64,000 nt of DNA from Amylostereum areolatum (Eukaryota; Basidiomycota; Agaricomycetes; Russulales; Stereaceae). Within the stretch, counting starts at the first letter, position 1; each line of letters begins with the position of its first letter. The translations under genes were made by a program, and so were the position numbers. The stretch is from assembly GCA_012932865.1 (NCBI GenBank), contig SAXG01000037.1, positions 310,001 to 374,000 of the forward strand, given 5' to 3'. The notes beneath the pieces were generated by a model, which ran no database searches, was not told the DNA's origin, and was given only the letters and a program-made list of their open reading frames with translations. Positions 10,499 to 22,400 of this stretch are shown here, one piece after another.

Positions 10499-11437
10499 AA
10501 CACCCCCCAGTCGCGTCGTCTGGTGGAGGCAAAGGACTTTTGGTATCATCGTCGAATCGTTTCGCTGTATTATCATCCATGCATACCTGTGAGCAATCGT
10601 ATCCCCCGTGTTTGTATCTGTCTACTGTCACCAAGAACAGGCAAACACCATCGATCACGCTCAAAGTCAAGCTGATCGGACGAGTTACCAAAAGAGAAAT
10701 CGACGCAGACGCGCTGCTTGATAGCGGCGCAGAAGGAATTATCCTGAACCGAAGCTTCGTTGAACGCAAGAAGCTCACCACAAGAAAACTAGAAAACCCG
10801 TTCCCCGTGCGTAATGTGGATGGCACCGAGAACGTCATGGGCTGGGTACGCGACACAACGACCCAGCGGATCCGGATATACTCGCAAGATTCAAGGGCGT
10901 ACCATGAGGAAGAAGCTGAGTTCTTCATCACCGACATCGGCGATCATGACATGATCCTTGGAACAGACTGGCTCGACGAGCACAATCCCACCATAGACTG
11001 GCAACAAGACCGTGTTGACATGCTCCACTGCCCTCCCTCGTGCACTCTGTCCAAACCTCCTGTGACGAACCTCGCAACCAAGCCACGGAAACCATCATCG
11101 GTCCAATCACAGCGTAAGGTTGAAGCAGGTAAAACCCCGAGGACACCTCTCGTCGTGGACGATCCCTTCCCAGAGCCGACATATGTGTCCTGGACCCCAG
11201 TCCCCACTTATGTTATTCCTGCACGCAGAGTCAAAGGTGTTCGCGTCCGCACGGTCCATCGCTCCCCTCTACCCGCACGACTCTTCACTGAAGACGACGA
11301 CGAGCGGCCCATGGTATTCCGAGACTGGGAGATCAATGGACTACGCCGCGCCGGAATCCTCCCTGAAACCGATGGTCCTAATCCAGATGCAATACCCATC
11401 CGCGCGGGCTTTACAAAAGCGCAGGAGCTTGCAGAGC
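10495..11437 (+). pseudogene. pol: gypsy1 pol, fragment 1 (protease)
   Basis: Begins in the -1 frame at the gag stop. It contains the retropepsin-like aspartic protease with the active-site motif LLDSGAEG near residue 77 and the flap-side MILGTDWL. It runs on through the linker to ..QELAE, where element A is inserted after AGAGC (11433-11437). The in-place frame ends with a few foreign codons inside A. Confidence 0.93.
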
Positions 11438-11560
11438 GACCTCCCTTAGCCAAATAAGGACATTGAGACACATACTTCACAGGTCAAAGAAGGTGTTGCC
11501 GACACATACCCCACGGTGGGCCCATGGGGTGTGGTCACACGTGGGCCCATGGAGGGCTTC
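11438..11560 (+). repeat. left terminal inverted repeat of A
   Basis: The outermost bases match the right end poorly (CTTAG-CAAATA is shared). The inner part, about 11498-11558, matches the complement of about 32036-32100 closely. It carries two TGGGCCCA palindromes at 11517-11524 and 11542-11549. Confidence 0.85.
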
Positions 11561-11831
11561 ATGTATACACTAGTTGAAGTCATAGTTAAGTGAACCTATA
11601 GTAGAAATGTAGCAATTAAATACTATTAGTTCGTGGTCTGGCGAATGTCGGAGTCTGTCGCCGGTCGGACACATCGGACCCCATCGGACCCCGTCTCCTT
11701 GGTCTCGTCGGACTCCTTGGTCTCGTCGGACCCTGTCAGCGTGTGTTCGTCGGCGTGCCGAACCTCTCAGATCTCAAGCCATGAGCATGAACACGATTTG
11801 AACATTCGATACCCTGTCTACAGTACAAGAT
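11561..11831. repeat. left subterminal TCGGA array of A
   Basis: No gene. Six TCGGA sites fall between about 11645 and 11733, several in the phrase TCGGACCC or TCGTCGGAC. Mirrors the array next to the right end of A and the right end of B. Confidence 0.85.
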
Positions 11832-13449
11832 TCACTCCTCATCCTCATCCTCATCCTCATCCTCATCCTCGCCCCCTTCTTCGCCCCCTTTCTCTTCCCC
11901 CTCCTCCCCACCCTGATCGCCGAACACACGTTTTAACTGCTCTTGCACCGCCTCGGCCTGGTCCCGAACCTCGCCAGCATCATCGGCAACACTTCCCATG
12001 AACTTGTGGAGCTCGTTGAGCTCATACAAGACCATCTTGTTCTTCGCCTTGAGTTTTGCGATGCCATCGATGACAGGCTTGAGGGCGTCCTGGATGGCCT
12101 TCTCCGTTTGCTCCTGCTCCGACTTCATGGCCTCAAGCAGAGTTGCCGTGAAAGCTTCGAGATGGTGCCCGATTCTAGCATCAAGGTCACTCATCGAACC
12201 TGCAAAAGTGAAAAACAAATTATAAAGTAAAGAACAAAAGAAAAAAAAAGCGGAAATATACCTTTCGTGGCACGGGAAACACCCTTACCCTTGTCCTTCT
12301 TCGCCGCCCGGGTCTTCATCGGAGCGTCAACCTCGACTATGACTTTCGCCTTGGTCCGCCGAGAAGGACCCGCCGTCGGAGCCGTCGGGGTCGGAGCACG
12401 TTCATCGGGGCCTTTCTCAGGTCGCCGATAAAGTGGAATCCGGTTTACCTTTTTCACGGCCCGAAGCTCAAGCCATTTCTTGTAGGAAGTAAAAGTGTTC
12501 TTTTGCGAGTGGCTGCATGCCTGCTTTCGGAACTGGCACCGAGAGCACGACGTGCTGTTCCCTGGTGTCGACCAGCACGGTTCGTCGGTTTTCCTGCACC
12601 GATCACAGGGAGTCTAGCGAGCTATGAGATATTATACAATGCATAGGAGACGAGTACGCACCTGATTGGGCCAGTCCTTGCCGTCAATCGAATGGACACT
12701 GTCCTCATCCGACTGGATGACCTCCACGTCGTCCACAGCCATCGGCTCGGCTCCTTCCTCGTCGACGTCCATGGGCGTGGGTGCGGAGGCATCCGCCTTC
12801 AAGGTACGTCGCTTGATGGGGGGCGCAATGAATGCGCCACCCTCTTCGGAGGAGTCGGAGTCGGAGCCGTCGGTATTCGGAGCAGGTCTAGAGGTCGAAA
12901 CAACAGCAGCAGGGGCAGGGGCAGGGGCGGTGATGATGGCATTCGTCTTGGGGGCTGGGGGGGAGAATGAATGGTCACGCGCATTCGGTGAGTTGTCCAC
13001 ACTGCGATAGAACTCTGGGACGAAAGGTCAGTGGGACATCGGAGGCAATATTCACATGCCACACACCTCCGCGCGACCACCACTGCTCTCCCCCGGGCTT
13101 GAGGGTGGGAATACACAGGTCAATGGTCTTGAAGGCGAGAATCCGCTGAGCAATGTCGGGGGTCGCAATGTCGAATATGGGGTGGATGTCGGGCTCCGAC
13201 CCGCTGAACACGCCGTGCGCCGACAGCTCCGATCGGATGTGGGCCTTGTCAACCTTTCGCGAAAATAAGCCCCAGAGTAAGCAGGAAAAAAACAGGACGC
13301 ACCATCTCTTCCATGTAACGGTCCCACCACGTTGACACAGGCAAAAAAACGCGTCCATCCTTTCTCGGCCTCCTAGACACCGCCAGCGCATAGGCGAGCG
13401 CGTACTGCAGGCGCATGACGGTTGGAGGGCCATCCGAAACGACTGACAT
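11832..13449 (-). CDS. ZnI-1: C6 zinc-cluster protein with WW module and coiled coil
   Basis: Likely DNA-binding protein. The start at 13449 (MSVVSDGPPT) gives exon 1 ending STWWDRYMEEM and exon 2 ending GGEQWWSRG, the shared module. The next exon is acidic and Ser-rich (PNTDGSDSDSSEEG, SIDGKDWPNQ). The cluster exon, about 12605 down to 12510, reads C-DR-C-RKTDEP-C-W...C-SR-C-QFRKQA-C-SH: C-x2-C-x6-C-x9-C-x2-C-x6-C, the spacing of fungal Zn2Cys6 domains, with Trp after Cys3 and His after Cys6. Basic stretches follow (RPEKGP, KTRAAKKDKGKG). The last exon is a long amphipathic helix ending in an acidic (DE)n tail. It is divergent from ZnII-1. Zn2Cys6 identity rests on spacing only, since the basic residues are not placed as in Gal4. 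Confidence 0.82.
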
Positions 13450-13667
13450 GGTGTCAGGGGACAGTGGAACAATGGGAGATGCGAAAAAAGACGTTAACAG
13501 GGGAGAGGGAAGGGGAGGGGCGGTGAGGAAGAGGGTGTGACGCGACTCGTCGGCAGACGCGTTTGCTTAGGTCGGCCGTTGCCGAGATGGTCACGTGACC
13601 TGACGTGGCAACGCCGCACGTTAAGTCAGTTCGCTCTGTGGGCTGCTCCTCTTCTCCTTTCATCGCC
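13450..13667. promoter_or_regulatory. bidirectional promoter, ZnI-1/ZnII-1
   Basis: 218 bp between divergent ATGs. Comparable gaps are 199 bp (second pair of A) and 208 bp (B). It contains GTCACGTGAC at about 13589-13598, a perfect palindrome with an E-box-like core. Confidence 0.6.
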
Positions 13668-15409
13668 ATGTCCTCCCCGCCTCTCGACGTCGACAGTCAC
13701 CCATTTTCACCGACATTCGTGCGGCTCGAGGCCAAGCTCCTCACCGCAGTACACGCGCTCACCAACACACAAGGAGAGCCGAACGTCAAGTGGTGGAAGG
13801 CATTCAGCTGCTACTTTGTGCGTTTCTTTTTTCTTTTCTGACTCACTCTAACACAAGTCTAGAAACAAATTCTGGCCTGCTACATTGACGAGGCCCGCGC
13901 CCTGAACATCAATGAGTATCCCCGGCTTATCACAGCCCTCTTCAACGTCCAACGCTCTCGGGATGGTCGGGTCGAGCGTGCACGCACCATCAACCTGGTG
14001 CTGGTCACCAAACGGAGGTGGTGGGAGGTGGCCGCGGATCACGGGCATAGAGGTGTGTTGGCGCTCCGTGCTGCTCGCATGCCATTCTTACCATTTGTAT
14101 GCAGCATTCTGGGTGAAGAACATCATCTCCCCCACGTCGCGGAACCCGCCGATGGCTCCGATCGCCAACGCCGACACTTCACTCGACATCACCCTCCCCC
14201 CCCCTCAGCTGAACGTATTGAACAGCCCACTGACCGCCCCTTCCACTGTCAGCACGGATCTCCCCCCCACTGTTTATCTTACGCCACCCCTCCAAATCAC
14301 ACGCCCACACATTCGAGTCCCTTACGACTCCGATCCGTCTGCCTCCGACGACTCCGACTCCGATTACCAAGGCGCCGAAGTTTCGTCGATGTCAAAGTCT
14401 CGACCTAGGCTGCCACCCCCTGTGCCAGCCTCTGGCGCCATTGTGTCCGACGTCGCCGACAGAGTCTATACCGACCCCCTGCATCTGTCCTGGTGGACGA
14501 ACGAGGTACGTTCCGTCCGTTTTGTTTGTTCTTCTTCACGAACTCACCCGCTTCGAATAGCAATCATGCTACTCATGCAAAGAAGCCGGTGTGGGGTGCT
14601 GGAACAGCGGCCATGCGTGGTCGTGCATCCATTGCATCGAGAATGGCCTTGACTGCTCGCACAAGACCAAGGAGACCACCCAAACAACAAAACAAGCATA
14701 CCTCGCCCTCTGCAAAACTCCACACGCTCCGAAGCAAGTTCTCTGGCGCCCTTCCCTTCCCCCATCCGCTCCAACGACTCCTCCCGCCAGCACACATCCT
14801 CCGAGTCCGACAAACACCGCGAACGCTCACCGTCCTCGCCCGCAGCGTCGTGCAGCCCAAAAGGTGGTCTTCCGGTACTCCTCCGACGAGGAGGAGAGTG
14901 ATGACGACGACCCCTACTCCGACGCCGTCCATGGTGAACAAGGTATGTAATGTCTTCTCTCTTATTCCAACAGAACTCATGCATCGGTAGCCGAAGCGGA
15001 CCTGCAGGAGGAATCTGCCGCCTTCGGCAGGTTTGTTCAAGGCCTTGCTCGACGCGGGGGACTGCTGCTGCAAGAGCAGGTTCTCAACCAGGCCGATACG
15101 GCCTTGGATGCATTCGAAGAGTCGGTCAAGGCGATTGTCTCTGACCTAAAGGAGCAGGAGGCAGAGACTTCTCGCCTCCTGGAGTCCGTGGTCAAGATGA
15201 GGCAACGTGCAAAGGTAATAGACGACATGTTCTGGGCTGACTACTATAGATATCAACATATCACCAAACGCCTCGAGAAGATGCCGACTTTGACCACCTC
15301 TGGGAATGTTCCCTCGCTGGGCGTTTCCTCCAGCCATGGGCTCCCTCCAATCAAGTTGCAGGGTACAATTCAAGTCGACGACGAGTCGGAGGTGTCGGAG
15401 AATGAGTAA
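13668..15409 (+). CDS. ZnII-1: C6 zinc-cluster protein
   Basis: Second partner of the divergent pair. Exon 1 (from MSSPPLDVDS) contains FVRLEAKLLTAVHAL and ends WWKAFSCYF. Exon 2 carries the ZnII-type signature YPRLITALFNVQRSRDGRVE and ends RRWWEVAADHGHR. Exon 3 begins AFWVKNI, is Ser/Thr/Pro-rich with DSDPSASDDSDSD, and ends LSWWTNE. The cluster exon at about 14562-14663 reads C-YS-C-KEAGVG-C-W..C-IH-C-IENGLD-C-SH (loop x8). Then come a Pro-rich basic linker, an acidic patch DEEESDDDD and C-terminal heptad-like helices (about 15010-15240). Expected to be nuclear and to dimerise through the helices, as many Zn2Cys6 factors do; this is inference. Shares exon structure and WWTNE-CW motifs with ZnII-2. 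Confidence 0.82.
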
Positions 15410-15544
15410 TTGGGTGGAGTAGCATTGGGGGCCATGATAGCATATGGGTTACAATACCGGGTCCTTTTCACTGTACAATGTCACCAAACGTCTGTATGTT
15501 TTTAATACCGTATGTTTTGAATACAGTGTCCAAGTCTGTACACG

Positions 15545-17100
15545 TCAGTCCGATACAACTCCGACCTCGATCTCCTCCGACATCGGTGTTGTTTCCTCTA
15601 TGAAAGTAAGATGTCTTTGAATCTTTTCAATATCACCCCGCACTTCCGTAAGCTCATTGTCCAGTGCACGAAGATGCTTCCGAAAAGCATGCATCTCCTG
15701 CCTCATCCTATGGTTTCTCTCCTTCAATGTTGCAAGGTCCGACATCGCCGAAGTCATTGCTTCCCGAATCATGTGATACCTCTCGTCCGCGGATGTTTTG
15801 ATACGAGCCATGAGAGATATTTGCATCTGATCAATCTGCCTGATTACGGCGTGATGCAAATCGGTGGATGAACCTGCAGTACCGTCAAACCAAATATCAT
15901 GTAGGGAGGTTGAGTAAGAAGTTCGGAGACGCTCTACCTTCTATGCCCAGGCTGAATCTCACCTTTTTCTTCCGTTCCTTCCTGACCCCTTTTCCGCTGT
16001 CCGCCTTGTTTTCCCCAGTGTCAAAATTGCTGTCATCTAACGAACCCATTGGAGGTCTTGGGATATCATCGGCAGTCGGAGGTCGGTACACAGGAAGCCG
16101 ACGACATTCTCCTCGAGCCCGAAGCCTGATCCAGATCATCCGATCTGTGCTTGTGGAACGAGTGACATGTGTACAAGGCTGTTTCGAACCATGACATCGG
16201 ACACACGCATTGCCGTTTGGTTTCGCCCAGCAAGGAGCTCGGTTTGCAAAGCACCTGTCACAGTCCTCCTGATATAGGTCAGCAGATCACATGGTAAATC
16301 ATACAACATCAAATAGATACCTGATTTGGCCAACATGTCCCATCAATTGAGTGCAAACTTTCGGTATCGGAGGTAATACTGCTGTCCAGGGTTCCAAGCT
16401 GCTCCGATGGTGCTAATGGGTCCGATGGGTCCGACATCAGGAGATGATTCCCGTTACTGCTGAGGTCGACCATGTTTATGTCACCCTGGATGCGCATTGG
16501 CGTTCGACACTTCAACCGCGGCCTTGTGACAGTGGGCACGCGGAGAATATCAGTGTCGATGCTATCCTCATCCGATGGTGCTTCAAGCGTCGGCTTGAGC
16601 GGAACGTCCTCATCCGAATCCGAATCGGGCAGAAATATCTTGTCATCGGCAGGAAGAGATACCCTCCGATAATATCCTGGTAAGCACGAATCAACATGTG
16701 CCATGATACACAACAGGAAGTGAGTTCATAGCAGACCCCACCTCCTATGTTCCACCAACGATTGCCTATGGGCTCGAAGTCTGGAAAGGGAACTGTCTCG
16801 TCGAAAAACCCGTGAACGGACATTGCGAGATCGGAGCTTGCTACGTTGAACATGCTTCGGATCCACGGGATATTCTCCGACAGCCCTGCTGCCGAGAGTT
16901 CCGCTTGGACCTTTTTTCCATCTCCCTACACGGTGTTCAGTTTTGTTGAGTGGGACAGTAGTAAAGGTACAAACGAATTCCCGCTTGTATGCTTCCAACC
17001 AATCAACATTCGGTGCTAACACCTCACCCGTGGAATGACCAACTTGATGTAGTTCCTGCACGTGAGCGAGAGCAAACTGTAGCCGCCGAACAGTGTCCAT
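15545..17100 (-). CDS. ZnI-2: C6 zinc-cluster protein
   Basis: Paralogue of ZnI-1. The start at 17100 (MDTVRRLQFALAH) fits the ZnI-1 N-terminus; an upstream in-frame Met is possible. Exon 2 ends GNRWWNIGG. The next exon is acidic (LPDSDSDEDVPL) and ends SIDGTCWPNQ, matching SIDGKDWPNQ of ZnI-1. The cluster exon, about 16265 down to 16165, reads C-DR-C-FANRAP-C-W..C-VR-C-HGSKQP-C-TH. A basic stretch (RKERKKKVRF) precedes the last exon, a helical domain of about 100 residues ending TPMSEEIEVG. It is convergent with ZnII-1 (135 bp between stops) and divergent from ZnII-2. Reads open throughout. Confidence 0.82.
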
Positions 17101-17299
17101 AATGGAGTGGATGGAGTGCAACCAAGGGGAGGGCAATGATTGATCGAGAAGAGAGCACTTGTTGAGCGACTTGTCGCAAATCGCGTCCCTCGGCACTTCC
17201 CGATCAAAATCTCGGCTTATTCCGACGGTCAACATTGCGTGACGTGGCATACACACCACTCACATTCACATTCATCTGCCACTCATTCCACACTCGGAC
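17101..17299. promoter_or_regulatory. bidirectional promoter, ZnI-2/ZnII-2
   Basis: 199 bp between divergent start codons, the second instance of the conserved ZnI/ZnII spacing. No TATA box is obvious. Confidence 0.55.
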
Positions 17300-19204
17300 A
17301 TGGAACGTAGCTCGCCGGAAACACCGGACAACCTCAACACATACCTTTTCTCCCTGAAGTTTTCCCGACTAGAGGCACAACTGCTCACCACCCTCCATTC
17401 CCTACATGCCAGTCCTGGAGAGCCCAACACGAAGTGGTGGAACCTTTTTGAACGTACCTTCGTGCGTAGTGGCACCATCGTCTATTCCCAGTATTGCTAA
17501 CACCTCCATTGTCCAGAAAAAGCTTCTCCTGTGCTATGTACAGGAAGCGCGAGATCTCGGCATCACGGAGTATCCGACTGTCATCACTGCGGCCTTCCAC
17601 ATTCAACGTTCAAGAGATGGCCGTGTGGAACGTGCGCGCAATGTTGATCTTGCAGCCATATCAGGGCGACGGTGGGCAATAGGCGGGATGAAGTATGGCC
17701 ACAGAGGTACGCCGTTATTATCGACTCCGACGAATACATCTAACGTGACCCGGCAGCATTTGGGACTGTAAACATTGTTCCCCCAAAGACTCCGACCCCT
17801 CCGACGCTCGCGATGACCACACCAATGTTGCATGTTCCTGATCTGAATGTTTCAACCACCACCACCTCCACTGATCCGCCCCCTGCTCCCACCACAATTG
17901 ATCCCCGCCTGCTGGAAACTTCAGGCGGTGACTGGAACAGGGGCAACACATTCTCGAACATCCATCGTGACCACCAACATTCACCACATTCTGATGCCCG
18001 TCCTGACTCCGACTCCGACTCCGACTCCGACAGCCCCGACGGCCGTGACAACCAGATCACTGATGAGGAAGTGTCTCAAGATGGTGGTGCAGTGTCGGAT
18101 GCCGTCTCATTTGACGATGAGAACCCGACCTGGTGGACAAATGAGGTGGGTTTGTTATAACATGAAATTCTGTCCTTTCTCACCATCAATTGAACATTAG
18201 GAGACATGCACCACCTGCAGACGCCTTGCAGTTGGTTGCTGGAATCAAGGCCAAGTTCGATCATGCATCAATTGCCTGAAGAACAACTATCCGTGCTCCC
18301 ACAAGACGAAAGTGACGGCTCGCACGACGAAAGCAAGATATCAGGGCCTTCGGAAGAGTGGCGAAGGTCCGAAGCAGCCCCGACTACGAGCCCAAGCTCG
18401 CGATCTCTCAGCTCCGACGACGCCCCCTGCAAGCACGAGACCTCCAACTCCTACTGATGTCGGAGTTGGGCCTCTGTCAACCGTTGATTGTCGGGTGCGT
18501 GGCTCAACTTGCAAGACTGCCCTTCCCATGCCATCGGACCCGGCCGATCAGACAAAGGGTAGCTGTGGCCCCACGAGAACAAGTGTTTCCAACGGTTCAT
18601 TGACCATATTCTGCTCTTCGTGTGTTCGTCCCTCACACTGCATTCTACAGGCACTAAAGAGACCTCCCACGACTCCCTTGATGATGATGCGATTGAGGCC
18701 ACCAAATATATGGCCAACTTCATGGAACAGAAGATGGTGGCGGTGTCGGACGCCCTCTCCGACATGCTCCAAAGGAATTTGGCGGTACTCAGTGCGGAGT
18801 TGGAGGCAGAGGTAAAGTTATCGTTCGAGATCACCGACGCTATGAGGGCAATGAGGAAAGAAGTGATCCGGGCGCAGACTCGCCTTGCCGAGGCGCGGAC
18901 ACGCTACGACCAGCTTTCTGCGCGTCTCGAACAGTTGAATCTGTCGATAGAGTCTGGTCCCATTCTCGATGCCACATCATCGCCACCTTTGGTGGTAACG
19001 CATGGGGAGGTCGCGTCGGACACTATCCATGGTGATGACAAGGATGACTGCAACATTCCCCAGGTGGATGAGAACGACAAGGTTGCATGGGAGGATGAGT
19101 TGGACGAGTCGGAGGTGGAGGATTGCATGGTGGAGGCGTCGGATCGGGAGGTGTCGGACAATGCAGATAGCGTCGAGGACATGGACAGTACGAGCGAGAC
19201 ATAG
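17300..19204 (+). CDS. ZnII-2: C6 zinc-cluster protein
   Basis: Paralogue of ZnII-1 with the same exon plan. Exon 1 has FSRLEAQLLTTLHSL and ends NTKWWNLFERTF. Exon 2 has YPTVITAAFHIQRSRDGRVE and ends RRWAIGGMKYGHR, so one Trp of the WW pair is Ala. Exon 3 starts AFGTVNIVPP, carries (DS)n and ends NPTWWTNE. The cluster exon at about 18203-18305 reads C-TT-C-RRLAVG-C-W..C-IN-C-LKNNYP-C-SH. The C-terminal exon (from about 18650) encodes a long predicted coiled coil and an acidic tail (DELDESEVEDC). The intron-exon reading between about 18480 and 18650 is less certain. It is followed 255 bp downstream by L in the same direction, as in B. Confidence 0.82.
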
Positions 19205-19459
19205 TCATTGATACAATATTCATTCTGCTCCGACATGCAATGGGAAGGCCCCAATTCTGAACACTTGGAAAATACTGTTTTTCAAGTCATTTCCGTAGTC
19301 CGATTTTCGGCCCGGAAAAGGAACTCAGCTGCGGGCCGGGTGATGTGATGGAATGTTTGGCTATACACGTGATTGCAGGTGATGAGCTGGCACATGCTCT
19401 TCCCCCTTTCCTCCACCTACCTCATATTCATATTGTCCTTCTCATCTTACCAATATCCC

Positions 19460-22400
19460 ATGGCCAGTGACTCCGAAGAGACCGATCTCGGTTCCTGGGC
19501 AGAAGGTGATGCTGATGGCGACGCCATAGACGAGGAACTTCCCGAGGGTGTGGTGGAAGATATACCCCCTCTGACGAAAGCAGAGGAAGCATGGGTCACC
19601 AGGCATGTTCGTGAATTCCGAGCAGTCAAGTGGGCCAACCGTCCGGCATGGCTCTCTGAATGTATGGGTACCTTCTACGTTGAAGTGCACAATGGAAGGT
19701 ATTATCAACCGGATCGCCTGCCGACGAAGAAGAAGGCTCCCCATTTCTATGAACGGTGCACAGTGCGTCATCGGAGCATCCTTTTACCTTTGACAGTCAT
19801 TTATCTAATGTAGGCGGTCCGGTTGCATTTATACGCACGTGCGCGGGTCCGACACCCTCGTGACTGGCAATCCCATGACAATGGGTTCTCGTTCCAAGAC
19901 ATATTTCGCATGGTATTCGAGAACGAGATCCTCGCTCGCCGCGATGAACTGGTCGAAGCGTTGCCCGCCTCGGAGCGGGAGAAGAACCAGCGGATTCAGT
20001 TCTATCAAACCGCGGCATCGGAGGTTCTCCGAAATCTGTCCTCCGAAGAACGCGCTCGAGTCGAGAAAGTGCAAGCAGAGTACAACTCTGGTGGTCTTCC
20101 TGATGACGTCAAACGAGAGTATGTGTGGTGCTTTTCTCCCAGGTTTCCACGGTGCTCATATACATTCAGAAATGCCCAAAAGATCCTTCCAAAGATAATG
20201 TTTGAAGCCCAGAGGAAGTCTTGGCGCTTGTGTGGAGTTCCGCTGGTGTCCTTCGGTGCCATTTCCACAAAATCATCCGTCAGTGTCGAATGGTGAGTGC
20301 GGCTCTCATAAAGAGATCCATTGTTTACCGTACCCAACAGTTTCGACTACGCTCCGGCATGCGGAATGTCCGACAAGACGTTTATGCTAACATTCCCTGA
20401 CTGGAAAATAGATCCATTGGATATGATGCTCGCGGAGTGGGGTGGAATCTGTCAAAGTATGAACATTTCATTTGTCCTGCCTTTCTGACGGCTTGTTCAG
20501 TGGTACACATAGGTTATAAATGTGACCTAAACTCGCTCAAGAATCGGGTGACAAAGTCGGGAAACGTTCTCAAACCATGGCCGAAGATGGTTTTCAAAGA
20601 TGGATATCCACAGCCCCCTGACAATGATTGGTTGGCCAAGAAGCCCCCTCTTCCTGATAAGAGGTCGTGGTGTCGGGCGTATATAACGACGGAATACCGT
20701 ACATTACACTTTCATTTCCCACCGTACGGATTCTCTAACCATCAGCACAGGGGTTGATACGGATGGTCCGAAAGTGCGTGTGCCATGGACTGCATTCCGA
20801 AATGAACCATCGGACACCTTTTTCTCCAACTCCATTCTTCCTCCTGGTTGGTCTGGCCTCTATGATCCTGGCAAGTGGAGCCATGAGGAGTGTAATGAAT
20901 TCCGCGAGGCAATCGAGAACAATATCGCGACCACTGGACGGGGATTTGAGTTCCATCATGTCCTTCGGAATGATGACATCCTCTGTGCAGTCCACCCCTC
21001 CGAACGTACTTGGAAGCCAGAAGAGGAAGAAGATATCGAGACAGCAAATGCTGACGCCGATGACAGAGAATCACTTCCTCCGCCACCTCCTGCACCTCGT
21101 CGTAAAAAACGTTCCGACGCTCGTTCAAAGTCTCACCCTTCACACAGTACACCCAATGTTTCCGAGGAGCCCACCCAGATGCCAGGTGATGAATTACCAC
21201 CAAAGAAGACACCTCGCCGGTCGAAAAAATCAACGGGCAAGCGGAAATCAAGAACCAAGTCAACGAAGAAGTCCAAGGGGAAGCAGCGTTCAGCAGGTAA
21301 CAGCTCCGAAGAGGCCCTGTCAAGTCCCGATCGGGGATTCGCCGACGACTCCGATGATCCCCTCTATCGTGCAGAGAAGCGAGTCATGGACGTGGTGATG
21401 GAAGATTCAGGTGATGAGGATGACCCATTCCGTCCAGATCCGATATGGCCTCATCCTGCATGGCCAGGATATGCACCCGATACCGTTGCTCGTAGCACCC
21501 CTGCAGAGCTTAAGTATCTCCGAACGCTATGCCCCGAGCCTGCGTATCAGAAAGCAATAGACCTGACATACTCCATTCTGGTGAACATCTTGTCGACGGA
21601 CAAAGTTGCACCAAATTCTGACAGTTTCATGTATTAGGCATCACGAAGCGACTATCCTCTCCCAAGAGATACACCAGACTGTGGTTTGTGGTCCTGGTCA
21701 AAGCGGTGGCTCAGCGCCGAAGTTCACACATACGAAAATCGCATGATCGCACTGCGGGCATTGGTTGCGGACTTCAACGGGTTAAGTCCCCACCTCCTTT
21801 GGGAAAAAGAAGATGGATCCTGGGCGGGCTGGGAATGTGCAAGAACTGCCCTTCTCCTCCTTGGATTGTACGACCATGATTACACTTTCTGGATGGCATC
21901 CCAAGCAAAATCTGTGTTATGGTCAAGCTCCGAAGCCCCGGATGGACCATATACTCGGCAGACTATTCAAGAGTCGAATATCGGTCGACTACCTGAATAT
22001 CCAGGAAAGTTCAGTGATTGGTGGTGGGACAGTGCCGTGGATGCTATGGTTAAATCTGCCCAAGGTTCTGTAGCCCTCCTCACTACTCATCCTTTACATG
22101 AGCCCTCCGAAATTTCACACCGACGAACCAACCCCGCACGGACTGCAAGACCAGTGCGGGGTTCCATCATTATACCCCCACGATACGAGGATGACCTGGG
22201 GAATAGGCAAGGTCCGTCACTGTCTACCGCACTTACAGACTCCAACTTCAATACATATTTGCAGGGCACTCAGCAGAGGTGGAGATTGAGTCTCTGACCA
22301 TCGGACAGGCAGAGCAACCACATGAGCATACTTTGACTACAGGGGCACGACCCAAGCCACGTCGTGTTGGGAATACTAGCAATGGTCCGATGGGGAGAAC

